This document shows positions 8,884 to 18,644 of a DNA stretch of 64,000 nucleotides, piece after piece. Position 1 is the stretch's first letter. The number at the start of each line of letters is the position of its first letter. The DNA is from Chryseobacterium sp. GVT01B. Its GTDB lineage: Bacteria > Bacteroidota > Bacteroidia > Flavobacteriales > Weeksellaceae. The notes beneath the pieces were generated by a model, which was not told where the DNA came from, made no database searches, and saw only the letters and a list, made by a program, of their open reading frames with translations. The stretch spans positions 186,001 through 250,000 of the forward strand of contig NZ_JAHXYI010000007.1 of the NCBI RefSeq assembly GCF_019970045.1. The letters are read 5' to 3'. Position numbers and translations under genes: made by a program.

Positions 8884-10395
8884 CTATTTTACATCTTGCA
8901 TTAATTTTTTCACGTACGGAGATATCAAAATTAATACCACTCCGGCAATTACCGCGTATAATCCCAATTGTTTATATCCATCAGTATAAGTGATCAAAGC
9001 ATCATAGTTGGTAGACCCTTCTTTTGAGGTAGCAAGGCTGGCTCCGATAATCCCTGCAACATACTGCCCATAAGCAGAAGCAAGGAACCACATTCCCATC
9101 ATCATTCCCTGAAGATTTTTAGTAGAAAGCTTCGTCATAATAGACAATCCGATAGGAGAGAGGCATAATTCCCCGAGGGTAATGATTAATAATGCCAGAG
9201 TAAAGAAGTTCAATGAAGTAACTCCTTGAAGGTCTGCAAATAATCGGGTAGCAAATAGAACATAGTACCCTAATCCCAGGAAAATAAATCCTAATCCGAA
9301 TTTAATAATAGTATTAGGTTCAATTTTTCTCTTATTAAGCCAGATCCAAAGAAGTCCGATCAATGGAGCAAGGAAAATAATAAAGAAAGCTCCTCCGGAG
9401 TTATTCACACCATTCGGGTCTAGTCCGAAAAGATCTTTGTTCAGGTTTTTAGCGGCAAAAATGCTTAAAGAACCTCCACTTTGTTCATAGATTCCCCAGA
9501 ATATGATTGAAAATATAATGAAAACGAGTGCTGCCCAAAGCTTTTTGCGTTCCGAAGCAGTTACTTTAGACATTTCATAGAATAAATAGATTAGGGTCAA
9601 TGGGCCGATTGTCCACATGAAATAATCTGTATATTCTGTTTTAGCAACCATTGTCATAATAATAGGTACAAAAACCAATGACAAAACATATACTCCGTAT
9701 TCTTTCCATTTTGGAATTGGAGCCGCCTTTGTTTCTGCTAAAGGATGTCCAGGCTGTAAACCGATAGTACCTAATGTTCTTTGTGTAAATACAAAGTTAA
9801 TCAGGCTGACCACCATTACTATTGAAGCTAATCCGAAAGCAATATGCCATCTCATTTCTTCTGCAATAATATTGCCTAGGAATTCTCCTTTACCAATAGC
9901 AATACACAAATAACCACCTAACAATGCTCCAAGATTAATTCCCGCATAAAAAAGCGAAAAACCTGCATCAGCTCTTGAATCATTAGGTTTATAAAGTTGT
10001 CCCACCATAGATGAAATATTAGGTTTAAAGAAACCTGTCCCTACTACGGTGAATGCTATTCCGAGGAAAAAGAATTTATGGGGATCTGTAGCAAGAATTA
10101 AACTTCCTACGATCATAAGGAGACCTCCCCAGAACAGAGATTTTCTGAATCCTAAAATTTTATCGGCAAAAAGACCTCCTACAAAAGTAAAGGCATATAC
10201 GAAGGCCTGGGTGGCGCCATATTGAAGGTTGGCTTCTTTTTCATGGAAATTAAGCTGTGAGATCATAAAGAAGACCAGCATTCCACGCATTCCGTAGAAA
10301 CAGAAACGTTCCCACATTTCAGAGAAAAAAAGGCTCCAGATCTGTCTGGGATATTTTCCTTTGAAATTTTGTATTTCATCTAAAGTTAAGCTCAT
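8884..10395 (-). CDS. Peptide MFS transporter, POT/PTR2 family (copy 1)
   Basis: 503 aa with about 12-14 membrane helices. The proton-coupling ExxER-type motif is present (SEMWERFCFYGMRG near residue 26), as are the family signature GTGFFKPNISSMVGQLY and the late LGELCLSPIGLSIMTKL. The family imports di- and tripeptides with protons across the inner membrane. It is one of three POT genes in a row on the same strand. The broken YhcG gene separates it from copy 2. Confidence 0.94.
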   Translation of the reverse strand: MSLTLDEIQNFKGKYPRQIWSLFFSEMWERFCFYGMRGMLVFFMISQLNFHEKEANLQYGATQAFVYAFTFVGGLFADKILGFRKSLFWGGLLMIVGSLILATDPHKFFFLGIAFTVVGTGFFKPNISSMVGQLYKPNDSRADAGFSLFYAGINLGALLGGYLCIAIGKGEFLGNIIAEEMRWHIAFGLASIVMVVSLINFVFTQRTLGTIGLQPGHPLAETKAAPIPKWKEYGVYVLSLVFVPIIMTMVAKTEYTDYFMWTIGPLTLIYLFYEMSKVTASERKKLWAALVFIIFSIIFWGIYEQSGGSLSIFAAKNLNKDLFGLDPNGVNNSGGAFFIIFLAPLIGLLWIWLNKRKIEPNTIIKFGLGFIFLGLGYYVLFATRLFADLQGVTSLNFFTLALLIITLGELCLSPIGLSIMTKLSTKNLQGMMMGMWFLASAYGQYVAGIIGASLATSKEGSTNYDALITYTDGYKQLGLYAVIAGVVLILISPYVKKLMQDVK

Positions 10396-10418
10396 AATGA
10401 TATATGATTAAGTTCTAA

Positions 10419-10974
10419 TTAAGGGTTTTTATCTTTCTGATCCAGTTCAAAACGGATTCTGTCCTGATCAATAATTTGTTTTAATTCTTCTTCTTTTGGG
10501 AGGTACAGCAGGTACTTGCTGGCAAATAAATTGTTTTTATCATTCAAAATGGAAATTGATTTGTCTTTTGAGATCTCTGTAGTTCCAGTTATTTTGTACG
10601 GATTCATTTAGATAATAATGTCTTTTGTCTTTATTATCCTGAATTGAAAGTAATCTGTAATGTGACCAACTCAATTGTTGAGACAATGTGTCAACAATTG
10701 GAAACGCTGTGTAAAACTTTCGCATATTGGATAAGTTGGTATAATCAAAACCTTTTCCAAATTCTAAGGTAAGCTTCTGAGAAAGTCTTTTGAGCGTATA
10801 TTTTCCATATTCTGCCCGTTCTTTTCCTTGTTGTTCATCTTCAACAATAAGTTTTCCAATCTGCCAGTAGGTAAGCAGTAGAGTAGAATTCGCTATCCGA
10901 AAAACTTTTTCGCGCGACTGTCTAATGATTTCCTTTACGGATTGGAATAAAGAATCTTCGGAAATTTCCATCAT
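10419..10974 (-). pseudogene. YhcG/DUF1016-type nuclease remnant with internal deletion
   Basis: Two overlapping minus-strand frames read the two ends of one family. The first (10540-10974, 144 aa) carries the DUF1016 N-terminal domain: TYWQIGKLIVEDEQQGKERA, YGKYTLKRLSQKLT and WSHYRLLSI. The second (10419-10607) ends like the C-terminus of the same family (NNLFASKYLLYLPKEEELKQ). The central PD-(D/E)XK nuclease, roughly 150-200 residues in intact relatives, is missing and the frame shifts at the join, so the product cannot be a nuclease. A translated N-terminal fragment is still possible. It sits between two POT transporters. Confidence 0.75.
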
Positions 10975-10982
10975 ACGAAAAT

Positions 10983-11014
10983 AAAAAAAACCTCTGACTT
11001 AGCAGAGGTTTTAT
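10983..11014. terminator. Terminator between POT copy 2 and the YhcG remnant
   Basis: AACCTCTG and CAGAGGTT form an 8-bp stem with loop ACTTAG. An A-run precedes it and TTTTATT follows, so it can work on both strands. Its main role is to end the minus-strand POT gene at 11034. Confidence 0.75.
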
Positions 11015-11033
11015 TCATATTTTGTTAATGCAG

Positions 11034-12788
11034 CTAGTTTACACCGTGCATCATTTTCTTTAAGATAGGTGAAATTAAACCTAAAATTACAGATGCAATA
11101 CCACAAAGTACTACGAATACCATGAAGAATTCAAATAGATTGTGAATTTCAAATCCTACAAAAGTAGGGTTATGTAATGGAAGCTGAGCTTTATCAAAAG
11201 CAGCTACCTGATCCGCAGTTAAAGTTACTTTTTTATCTAATACATCCTGTAGATTAACACCCAGTTCTTCAGCTTTCTTGAATTTATCACCTGTTGCAGG
11301 GATAAGTGCTCCTAATGAACCAGCTAATGCATAACCAGCTGCGTTAGAAATGAAGAAAACACCATATAGTAATGAAGCAAATCTTTTTGGAGCAAGTTTT
11401 CCAACCAATGATAAACCAATTGGAGAAAGACACAGCTCACCACAAGTCTGGATGAAGTATAAAAGCATTAACCATTTGATTGCTAATAATCCTGAGTTTC
11501 CAAGATCTTTTACATTGTGTGCAATGATGAAATAAGAAAGAGCAATTAATGCCAATCCCATTGCTTGTTTGAACGGAGACACAGGCTCTTTTCCTTTTGC
11601 TCTCAGTTTATCCCAACACAAACTGAAAGGAACAGCCAAAAGAACTACGAAAATTCCGTTGAAAATCTGAACCATTGAAGGAGGCATATTCCATCCGAAA
11701 ATGTTTCTGTCTGTTTGGTTATCTGCGATAAATGTTAATGAAGATCCTGCCTGCTCGAATGCAGCCCAGAAGAAAATAATAAAGAATGATACAATATAGA
11801 TTACCCAGATTCTTTGTCTTTCAACTTTGTTTTCTGCAGAAGACATAATCAGGAAGGCAAGAGAAATACCTGCTGAATAGATAAAAGGATAAATAATTCC
11901 CTTGATCATTTGTCCCATTTCCACTGAGTTAAACCCAAGTTCTCCTACCAGTAAATATCTGAATACAAAGAATAGAACAACAAATATAGCTACAGTAATT
12001 CCTAAGAATGTACCTGAGAATTTAGCAGTCTGTGTTTCTCCTTCTTCAAAATCTGCACTTGTATTGTTTTTTGGTAATCCTCCGATAGGTCTTCCTTCCG
12101 GAGTAACTACATATTTGTTTTTAAGGATAAAGAATGTTATTGTTCCTATTACCATCGCAATAGAAGCAGCTAAGAATCCCCATTTGAAAGCGAAGATATC
12201 TCTTACTCCGGTTGCAGCATCTTTTACATCTCCTACATATGGACAGATAAACTGACCTAAGAATGCCCCGATGTTGATACCCATATAGAAAATGGTGAAA
12301 GCTGAATCCAGTTTAGATTTTTCCTGTTTTGGATAAAGACTTCCTACCATTGAGGAGATATTCGGTTTGAAGAATCCATTACCAAAAATGATAACGAATA
12401 ATGCCAGCCACATAATCAGTTTAGCACTTCCAATGTCTGCTGAGAAAGTTGAAGCACTGATAAATAACAAGAACTGGCCAATAGCCATTAGCGATCCCCC
12501 AATGATGATCGCAAATCTGTTTCCGATATACTTATCAGCAATAAATCCTCCCAAAAGAGGTGTTAAATAACATAACGCTAGAAATCCACCATAGATGATT
12601 GCAGCATCAGCTTCTTTTATTAATAAGGAATTTACCATGAAGAGCGTCAAAAGTGCTCTCATTCCATAAAAGTTGAAACGCTCCCACATTTCTGTTCCGA
12701 AAAGAACCCATAATCCTTTAGGATGCCTGGAATTCTTATTCTCTACAAATTCATCCGGTTTCGGACTCAATGCTTCAATATTATCCAT
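11034..12788 (-). CDS. Peptide MFS transporter, POT/PTR2 family (copy 2)
   Basis: 584 aa. An N-terminal hydrophilic extension of about 25 residues (MDNIEALSPKPDEFVENK) precedes GTEMWERFNFYGMRAL with the ExxER motif. The signature GNGFFKPNISSMVGSLYPKQ and the late CGELCLSPIGLSLVGKL are present. A hydrophilic loop near residues 235-250 and another late in the protein (about residues 490-540) make it longer than copy 1. It has its own consensus promoter and a terminator, so it is transcribed alone. Confidence 0.94.
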   Translation of the reverse strand: MDNIEALSPKPDEFVENKNSRHPKGLWVLFGTEMWERFNFYGMRALLTLFMVNSLLIKEADAAIIYGGFLALCYLTPLLGGFIADKYIGNRFAIIIGGSLMAIGQFLLFISASTFSADIGSAKLIMWLALFVIIFGNGFFKPNISSMVGSLYPKQEKSKLDSAFTIFYMGINIGAFLGQFICPYVGDVKDAATGVRDIFAFKWGFLAASIAMVIGTITFFILKNKYVVTPEGRPIGGLPKNNTSADFEEGETQTAKFSGTFLGITVAIFVVLFFVFRYLLVGELGFNSVEMGQMIKGIIYPFIYSAGISLAFLIMSSAENKVERQRIWVIYIVSFFIIFFWAAFEQAGSSLTFIADNQTDRNIFGWNMPPSMVQIFNGIFVVLLAVPFSLCWDKLRAKGKEPVSPFKQAMGLALIALSYFIIAHNVKDLGNSGLLAIKWLMLLYFIQTCGELCLSPIGLSLVGKLAPKRFASLLYGVFFISNAAGYALAGSLGALIPATGDKFKKAEELGVNLQDVLDKKVTLTADQVAAFDKAQLPLHNPTFVGFEIHNLFEFFMVFVVLCGIASVILGLISPILKKMMHGVN

Positions 12789-12816
12789 TTCTATTGTTAA
12801 TTTTTGTTAAGACTGA

Positions 12817-12846
12817 CAAATATAGTTTATTTTGGGTTTTTGGCAA
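12817..12846 (-). promoter_or_regulatory. Promoter of POT copy 2
   Basis: On the minus strand, TTG (12846-12844), 19 nt, then TATATTTG (12824-12817). This matches the Bacteroidetes -33/-7 consensus with ideal spacing, about 29 nt before the ATG at 12788. Confidence 0.7.
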
Positions 12847-12865
12847 GGTTTTAATTTTATTTTTA

Positions 12866-12897
12866 AATAAAAAAGCTGCGGGACTATTCCGCAGCTT
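12866..12897 (-). terminator. Terminator of POT copy 3
   Basis: AAGCTGCGG and CCGCAGCTT form a 9-bp stem with loop GACTATT. On the minus strand it is followed by a T-run, just downstream of the stop at 12921. Confidence 0.8.
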
Positions 12898-12920
12898 GCT
12901 AATCTTTATAATATCAATGA

Positions 12921-14576
12921 TTAATGTCCTTTTTCCTTCATAATTTTGTTCAGTCTTTTTAACATAGAAAGACCCAAAAGTGTAGCAAATATTAACAAAC
13001 CGAAGTTTACAAGGAAATAATTCGTCTTGTTTTCGTAATTATACCACGTACTTGCCAGGATTCCTGAAAGTTTATTTCCCACAGAGTTGGCCAGAAAGAA
13101 ACCTCCCATCATCAATGCGGTAATCCTTGCAGGCGAAAGTTTTGAAACGAATGAAAGTCCCATAGGAGACAAACATAATTCCCCGATAGTAATTACTCCG
13201 TAGCTGGCAACAAGCCATAGAGGGGATACTTTTACGGCTCCGTTATCTCCTGCCATTACTGCTAAAACCATTACAAGACAGGAAAGTCCGGAAATAAATA
13301 ATCCTAAAACAATCTTAGTAGGGGTTAAAGGCTCTTTTCCTCTTCTTCTCAACAATGCCCAGAACCCAACAATCACTGGTGTCAATGCTATAACCCAGAA
13401 CGGATTGATAGATTGAAATAATTCTGTATTGTACAGATAAACTTTATTTTCAGGATTTTTCTCAAGGGTAGCGCGTTGTTCAGGAGATATGTTTTTAAAA
13501 TAAACATCTTTGCCCATTTCTTTCTTCGTCTCTCCTTTGTCATCCTTTTGAGATCTGAACTGGTTGTCATAAACTGGAGTTTCTTTGTTTTCATAGCTCT
13601 TACCTTCCACCATATAAATACCTTCCAACGGCTTTTCAAGAGAAGCAGGAACACTTCTGTCTGTGTAATAATTGGCCCATCTTGTCAAAGCAGTTCCATT
13701 CTGTTTGAAAACAGCCCAGAAGAACATACTGATCAGGAATACAGAAAGTAATGCTCCGATAGAGGCTTTTTCATCAGGTTTAGCCTTAAAGTAAAGAGAG
13801 GCGTAAAAGTAAATAACAGGTATACAAGCAAATATAAAGGCATCTGTACTGTCACTTCCAAAAATATTGTTAGGAACAAACCAACCTATTGCTCCGGCAA
13901 TAATGGCAGGAACAAATACTTTAAGCATGATTTCCGAAAGTTTTGTATCTCCTTCCTGTACAGGTTTCATTTGTGCAGCATGGATATAATGCTTTCTTCC
14001 GATGGTAAAAATCACCATACCGATAAGCATTCCCACTCCCGCAGTGATAAAAGCTTCACCCCAGCCAAATTTATTACGCATAAATGCAGCAATAATGTTA
14101 CAGATAAATGCTCCGATATTGATTCCCATATAGAAAATATTATACCCGGAGTCTTTATTAGCTTTATAAGGTTCTTCAGAATAAAGATTTCCTAATAGCG
14201 TTGAGATTGTAGGCTTAAAGAAACCATTTCCTATAATAATTAGCGCCAGTGAAGCATAAAACAGAGGTAAATCTTTAAACACACCCATTCCTATATATCC
14301 GGCGGCCATTAAAAAACCTCCCAGATAAATAGATTTAATATATCCTAAAACTCTGTCTGCCAGGAACCCACCAATAAAGGGAGTCAGATAAGTTAAGGCA
14401 ATATAAGTTCCGAAAATATCATCAGCAGTTTTATCCGGAAGTCCAAGTCCGCCTTTCATACCCGTAGGCTCAATAACATACAGAACAAAGATTCCAAGAA
14501 TCAGGTAATACCCGAAACGCTCCCACATCTCTGTGAAAAAGAGGAAGGGCAGCCCTTTAGGATGTTTAGTCTTCAT
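12921..14576 (-). CDS. Peptide MFS transporter, POT/PTR2 family (copy 3)
   Basis: 551 aa from the ATG at 14576. A longer in-frame reading begins at a TTG at 14600, but that TTG overlaps the likely -7 box, so the ATG (MKTKHPKGLPFLFFTE) is the better start. Motifs are EMWERFGYYLILG with ExxER, GNGFFKPTISTLLGNLYSEE, and GELCLSPMGLSFVSKLSP. A long hydrophilic insertion at about residues 310-385 (FKNISPEQRATLEKNPENKV) distinguishes it from copies 1 and 2. Such inserted loops occur in some bacterial POTs. Confidence 0.93.
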   Translation of the reverse strand: MKTKHPKGLPFLFFTEMWERFGYYLILGIFVLYVIEPTGMKGGLGLPDKTADDIFGTYIALTYLTPFIGGFLADRVLGYIKSIYLGGFLMAAGYIGMGVFKDLPLFYASLALIIIGNGFFKPTISTLLGNLYSEEPYKANKDSGYNIFYMGINIGAFICNIIAAFMRNKFGWGEAFITAGVGMLIGMVIFTIGRKHYIHAAQMKPVQEGDTKLSEIMLKVFVPAIIAGAIGWFVPNNIFGSDSTDAFIFACIPVIYFYASLYFKAKPDEKASIGALLSVFLISMFFWAVFKQNGTALTRWANYYTDRSVPASLEKPLEGIYMVEGKSYENKETPVYDNQFRSQKDDKGETKKEMGKDVYFKNISPEQRATLEKNPENKVYLYNTELFQSINPFWVIALTPVIVGFWALLRRRGKEPLTPTKIVLGLFISGLSCLVMVLAVMAGDNGAVKVSPLWLVASYGVITIGELCLSPMGLSFVSKLSPARITALMMGGFFLANSVGNKLSGILASTWYNYENKTNYFLVNFGLLIFATLLGLSMLKRLNKIMKEKGH

Positions 14577-14597
14577 ATATTCAATTTTCAAATTTCC

Positions 14598-14605
14598 CAA
14601 AAATA
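14598..14605 (-). promoter_or_regulatory. Putative -7 box of POT copy 3
   Basis: TATTTTTG on the minus strand fits TAnnTTTG and lies about 22 nt before the ATG at 14576. No clear TTG at -33. Confidence 0.45.
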
Positions 14606-14718
14606 AGTTTTTAATTTTAATTGATAAAATAAATAATACTTGTCTAAATGATTAATGAAATAAATATAAAATCGCTTTGACTGAGACATAAAGTTTTTTA
14701 AATTGACCCAATTAAACT

Positions 14719-15543
14719 ATGAAAAAGCTATTATTTTTATTATTGGGAACATTTACCTGTTTTGCTCAAAGCAACAGATTTGTGTATGATGTTGTATCAA
14801 AGAAAGATTCCACCTCAAAAAATCTTATTAAAGAAAATTTTAATCTGGATATCTCTAAAGATGAAATGAAATATTATAATAGAATATACTATATCAATGA
14901 TTCAATATTTGCGACTAAAAATCAATATGGATTTAAAGGGTATAAACAGACTTCATTTCTGATTAAAAAAAATAATAGTAATGAATACCAAAACTATGAA
15001 TATATAGGAGATGTGAATTTTTATAAAATTGATGAGAAGGCGGAACAGAACTGGAAAATTACAGATAGTATCAAGATAGCTGATGAACTTCACCTTCAAA
15101 AGGCAACAACACAATTTGGGGGAAGAAGTTGGGTAGCATGGTTTTCTAAGGATATCCCCATTCCTTATGGCCCTTATAAATTTAATGGATTACCAGGGCT
15201 CATTGTAGAGTTGTATGACACAAAGGAAGATTACCATTTCAAGGTCATAAAAAGCGAAAAAATTGTAGAGGATTATAAACAGGTTTCGCTAGAAAACTCT
15301 ATTTCCAGAGCAATTCCCGTTAATCAGGCCAAGCTGGATAAATTGAAACTGGAATTATATGATAGTCCTTTTAAATATATAATGAATGGAAGACTTGTTT
15401 TACCTGAAGGAAAGAAGTTGCAACTTGAAGACGGTACCATTCTCACCAAAGAACAGTTGAAACCCGCTGAGGCCAATGAAAGAAAAAAAATAAAGTCTTT
15501 TAATAATCCAATAGAACTGGATAAAGCTGTAAAATACCCTTAA
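14719..15543 (+). CDS. GLPGLI family protein
   Basis: 274 aa. A Sec signal (MKKLLFLLLGTFTCFAQ) and the family-naming motif in PYKFNGLPGLIVELYDTKED near residue 155. The GLPGLI family is common in Bacteroidetes, is secreted or outer-membrane associated, and has no established biochemical function. The C-terminus is Lys-rich. It is a single gene ended by a bidirectional hairpin shared with the DPP-IV gene. Confidence 0.9.
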   Translation: MKKLLFLLLGTFTCFAQSNRFVYDVVSKKDSTSKNLIKENFNLDISKDEMKYYNRIYYINDSIFATKNQYGFKGYKQTSFLIKKNNSNEYQNYEYIGDVNFYKIDEKAEQNWKITDSIKIADELHLQKATTQFGGRSWVAWFSKDIPIPYGPYKFNGLPGLIVELYDTKEDYHFKVIKSEKIVEDYKQVSLENSISRAIPVNQAKLDKLKLELYDSPFKYIMNGRLVLPEGKKLQLEDGTILTKEQLKPAEANERKKIKSFNNPIELDKAVKYP

Positions 15544-15545
15544 AT

Positions 15546-15580
15546 AAAAAAACCTTTCAAACTTTTGAAAGGTTTTTTTT
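15546..15580. terminator. Bidirectional terminator
   Basis: AACCTTTCAA and TTGAAAGGTT form a stem with an A-run before and a long T-run after, between two convergent genes. Confidence 0.8.
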
Positions 15581-15599
15581 ATTAGATATAATATACTGT

Positions 15600-17729
15600 T
15601 TATAAATTATTCAATATGAAATCAGTCATTTTCTGATACAACTGAGGTCTTGTCTGTCCACCATAGATTCCGTGGTTTTTATCCGGATAAGCCATGAAAT
15701 CAAACTGTTTTTTATTTTGAATTAAAGCTTCGGAGAATTCCATAGAGTTCTGGAAGTGAACGTTGTCATCAGCAGTTCCGTGAATCAAAAGGAATTTACC
15801 TTTCAATAAGTTTGCATATTCTGTAGGAGAGTTTTTATCATATCCATCAGCATTTTCCTGAGGAGTTCTCATAAATCTTTCCGTATATACAGAGTCATAA
15901 TATCTCCAGTTGGTTACCGGTGCTACAGCAATTCCCATTTTGAAAACATCTGCTCCTTTAGTCATTGCCAGACTGGTCATATATCCACCGAAACTCCATC
16001 CGAACATTCCAATTCTGCTTTTGTCAACATAAGATTGGTTTCCAAACCACTTTGCCGCAGTGATCTGATCCTCAATTTCATATTTCCCTAAATTCATATA
16101 GGTTACTTTCTTGTACTTTGCTCCTTTGTAACCCGTTCCACGACCGTCTACACAAGCTACAATATATCCTTTTTGTACAAGATGGTTGAACCACATTGCA
16201 TTTCCGTTATCCCATGAATTAGCAACCTGCTGAGATCCTGGCCCGGAATATTGGAACATAAATAAAGGATATTTTTTATTCGGATCAAAGTTTTTAGGCT
16301 TCATGATCCAGGCATTCATCTGATCACCTACCGCATTCGGAATGGTGATGAATTCTTTTTCAACAAAATTATCCGTTTTTAATTTCTGTAACTGATCATT
16401 GTTGTTCTGAAGTTCTTTTACTGCTTTCCCGTTCCCGTCTTTTAAAACGTAAGTGTAAGGTTTTGCTGCTGTAGAAGAGGTTTCAATGAAATAATTATAG
16501 TTCTTGCTGAAATTAGCAGAGTTATTTCCTTCTGCATTGGAGATCAGCTGAGATTTTCCGTTTTCAATATTTACTTTGGAAATAACCTTGTTGATACTCC
16601 CTTTTTCGGTAGTTTGAACGTAAATTTCTTTCGATTTTGGATTGAATCCATAATAATCTGTTACTTCCCAGTTTCCTTTTGTGATCTGCTTTTTAAGCTT
16701 ACCATCTTTGTCATACCAGTAAAGGTGGCGGTTTCCGTCTCTCTCAGAAGCCCAAAGGAAAGAATCATCCTCAAGAAACTCAAGAGTAGGGCTGTCTGTA
16801 TCGATCCATTTGTCATCCGTTTCAGTAAATAATTTCTGAACAGCTCCTGTTTTGGTATTTACCTTTAAAATATCCGAAGCATTCTGAATTCTCTCAGAAG
16901 TAATTAAAACAATTTCATCTGCTTTTGCAGTCTGGAATACATTCGGAATGTAATAGTTTTTGAAAGAACCTAAGTTTAGTTGCATTGTTTTTCCGTTATC
17001 AAGACGGTATAGCTGTGCGGAAACAACAGAGTTTTTCTCACCTGCTTTTGGATATTTATAGCGCATTTCAGCCGGATAAAGACTTTTTCCGTAGATAGGA
17101 ATATAGATTTCCGGTACTTGTCCTTCGTCAGATTTTACAAATACGATGGCATCAGAATTCTTGGTCCATTCATACTGTCTTGCATGTCCGAATTCTTCTT
17201 CATAAACCCAATCTGCCAAACCATTCAGTATTGAATTCTTTTTACCATCAGTAGTAATCTGCGTGATTTTTCCTGAAGCAAGATCCTGATAGAACAAGTT
17301 GTTGTCAGAAATGAATGCCACTTTTGTTGCATCCGGTGAAAATGTAGGCTCCTGAACTGTTTTACCTTCATTCAGACTGATTACTTTTCCGGATTTTAAA
17401 TCTTTTACATCGAATTTTCCAAGGAAAGAATGTCTGTAAATAGGCTGGCTGCCTGTCTGTAAAAGGATTTTAGATTCATCATCAGAAAAAATATAGCTTT
17501 CAAATCTTCCGTCCACAAGATTTCCTTCCTTCTGTGAAGTTTTATAAGAATATTTTGCAATTCCTGAAGGTTCAATCACAAGATAATTTTCACCGTTTTT
17601 CATGGAAGTGATTCCTGCGATCCCTTTTCCACGGTAGTATCCTGAATATATTTTATCTAAAGTAATTTCCTGTGCCGATACATTTTGGAATACAGCAGCA
17701 ACGGTAAGAGTTAATAGGAGTTTTTTCAT
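15600..17729 (-). CDS. Dipeptidyl peptidase IV-type S9 serine peptidase
   Basis: 709 aa from the ATG at 17729, which gives a signal peptide (MKKLLLTLTVAAVFQNVSAQ). An ATG seven codons upstream is less likely. The N-terminal eight-bladed propeller carries the DPP-IV substrate-binding Glu pair in WVYEEEFGHARQYEW. The alpha/beta-hydrolase domain has the nucleophile GWSFGGYM near residue 578, the Asp in HGTADDNVHF near 652 and the His in PDKNHGIYGG near 685. It removes dipeptides, often Xaa-Pro, in the periplasm. Together with the three nearby POT transporters it suggests peptide scavenging. Confidence 0.95.
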   Translation of the reverse strand: MKKLLLTLTVAAVFQNVSAQEITLDKIYSGYYRGKGIAGITSMKNGENYLVIEPSGIAKYSYKTSQKEGNLVDGRFESYIFSDDESKILLQTGSQPIYRHSFLGKFDVKDLKSGKVISLNEGKTVQEPTFSPDATKVAFISDNNLFYQDLASGKITQITTDGKKNSILNGLADWVYEEEFGHARQYEWTKNSDAIVFVKSDEGQVPEIYIPIYGKSLYPAEMRYKYPKAGEKNSVVSAQLYRLDNGKTMQLNLGSFKNYYIPNVFQTAKADEIVLITSERIQNASDILKVNTKTGAVQKLFTETDDKWIDTDSPTLEFLEDDSFLWASERDGNRHLYWYDKDGKLKKQITKGNWEVTDYYGFNPKSKEIYVQTTEKGSINKVISKVNIENGKSQLISNAEGNNSANFSKNYNYFIETSSTAAKPYTYVLKDGNGKAVKELQNNNDQLQKLKTDNFVEKEFITIPNAVGDQMNAWIMKPKNFDPNKKYPLFMFQYSGPGSQQVANSWDNGNAMWFNHLVQKGYIVACVDGRGTGYKGAKYKKVTYMNLGKYEIEDQITAAKWFGNQSYVDKSRIGMFGWSFGGYMTSLAMTKGADVFKMGIAVAPVTNWRYYDSVYTERFMRTPQENADGYDKNSPTEYANLLKGKFLLIHGTADDNVHFQNSMEFSEALIQNKKQFDFMAYPDKNHGIYGGQTRPQLYQKMTDFILNNL

Positions 17730-17900
17730 TTTCAATTTTAATGATTCCAAATTTAATAATTCTTACTTATATAACCATATAAAATGCAAAATCAGGATTT
17801 GATATCCTTTTCGTACTCTAATAATATTCAATAATGAAATTTTTAAAAAAAGACAATTTGGCAAAAAAATTGAATATATAATAACTATAAATCAAATCAA

Positions 17901-18383
17901 ATGATAATTATGGAAACGAATGCATACAACCAGAAACTGAACCGTTATGTATTAAACGACCAGATTGTTTATACAGGTTTTTCCAGTTTTAATGACGCAG
18001 AAGAATGCGCCCACAAAAAAGGAGGAACATTGGTAGAAGTGGTGTTTAGAGACGGGAATGATAATCCCGAAATTACTGATGAAGCAGGTTTGATAGAGAA
18101 AAAAATTCATTACCATGTGGATGCAGGCGATGAATACAAATTTATTCATTCCTCAGATCCTGGATTCAGAAAATATGCGGATGAGTTGCAAAAAATAAAA
18201 GCTAGACAACAGCAATCTCCACCCGATGAAAGATATTTTGCCAATTTTGAAATTGAAAATGCGGAAGACCCGATCATTGTGATCAAAAATGATCATTTTG
18301 AATCGGTAACATCAAGAGAGCGTTCAAAGTATTTGAAACATGCCTGCGTTTATGAAATAGGGGTTTCCCTGCCAAAATCTTAA
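17901..18383 (+). CDS. Small uncharacterised protein
   Basis: 160 aa (or 157 from the second ATG, METNAYNQ). Not recognised. It is acidic and soluble, with no signal peptide or membrane segment. A first part with FSSFNDAEECAHKKGGTLVE could be a small alpha/beta domain, and the last third has EDPIIVIKNDHFESVTSRER. It is followed 12 nt later by the DUF6496 gene, so the two are probably co-transcribed. Confidence 0.65.
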   Translation: MIIMETNAYNQKLNRYVLNDQIVYTGFSSFNDAEECAHKKGGTLVEVVFRDGNDNPEITDEAGLIEKKIHYHVDAGDEYKFIHSSDPGFRKYADELQKIKARQQQSPPDERYFANFEIENAEDPIIVIKNDHFESVTSRERSKYLKHACVYEIGVSLPKS

Positions 18384-18395
18384 AAAAATCAAATC

Positions 18396-18584
18396 ATGAG
18401 CAAGACTAAATATTCAGAAAAAGCTCAGGACAAAGTAGGAAAAGTTATGCACGAATTCAAGGAAGGAAAACTGAAATCTTCTTCCGGAAAGAAAGTTACA
18501 AGCAGAAAGCAAGCCGTAGCCATCGGCATTTCTGAAGCCAGAGAAAAGGGTCTTAAAGTACCAACAAAGAAAAAAAGTAAATAA
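18396..18584 (+). CDS. DUF6496 small basic protein
   Basis: 62 aa and very Lys-rich (MSKTKYSEKAQDKVGKVMHE, then KLKSSSGKKVTSRKQAVAIG). It matches the short DUF6496 family, in which the SGKKVTSRKQAVAIGISEAR segment is the conserved core. No function is established. Its charge suggests nucleic-acid binding, which is inference. A strong terminator follows. Confidence 0.8.
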   Translation: MSKTKYSEKAQDKVGKVMHEFKEGKLKSSSGKKVTSRKQAVAIGISEAREKGLKVPTKKKSK

Positions 18585-18594
18585 ACCTATAAAG

Positions 18595-18624
18595 AAAAGC
18601 CCGGAAATTTTCCGGGCTTTTTTT
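18595..18624. terminator. Bidirectional terminator
   Basis: GCCCGGAAA and TTTCCGGGC flanked by an A-run and a T-run, between the DUF6496 gene and the convergent phosphorylase-like gene. Confidence 0.85.
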
Positions 18625-18644
18625 ATGAGAAGTGAAAATTTTCT

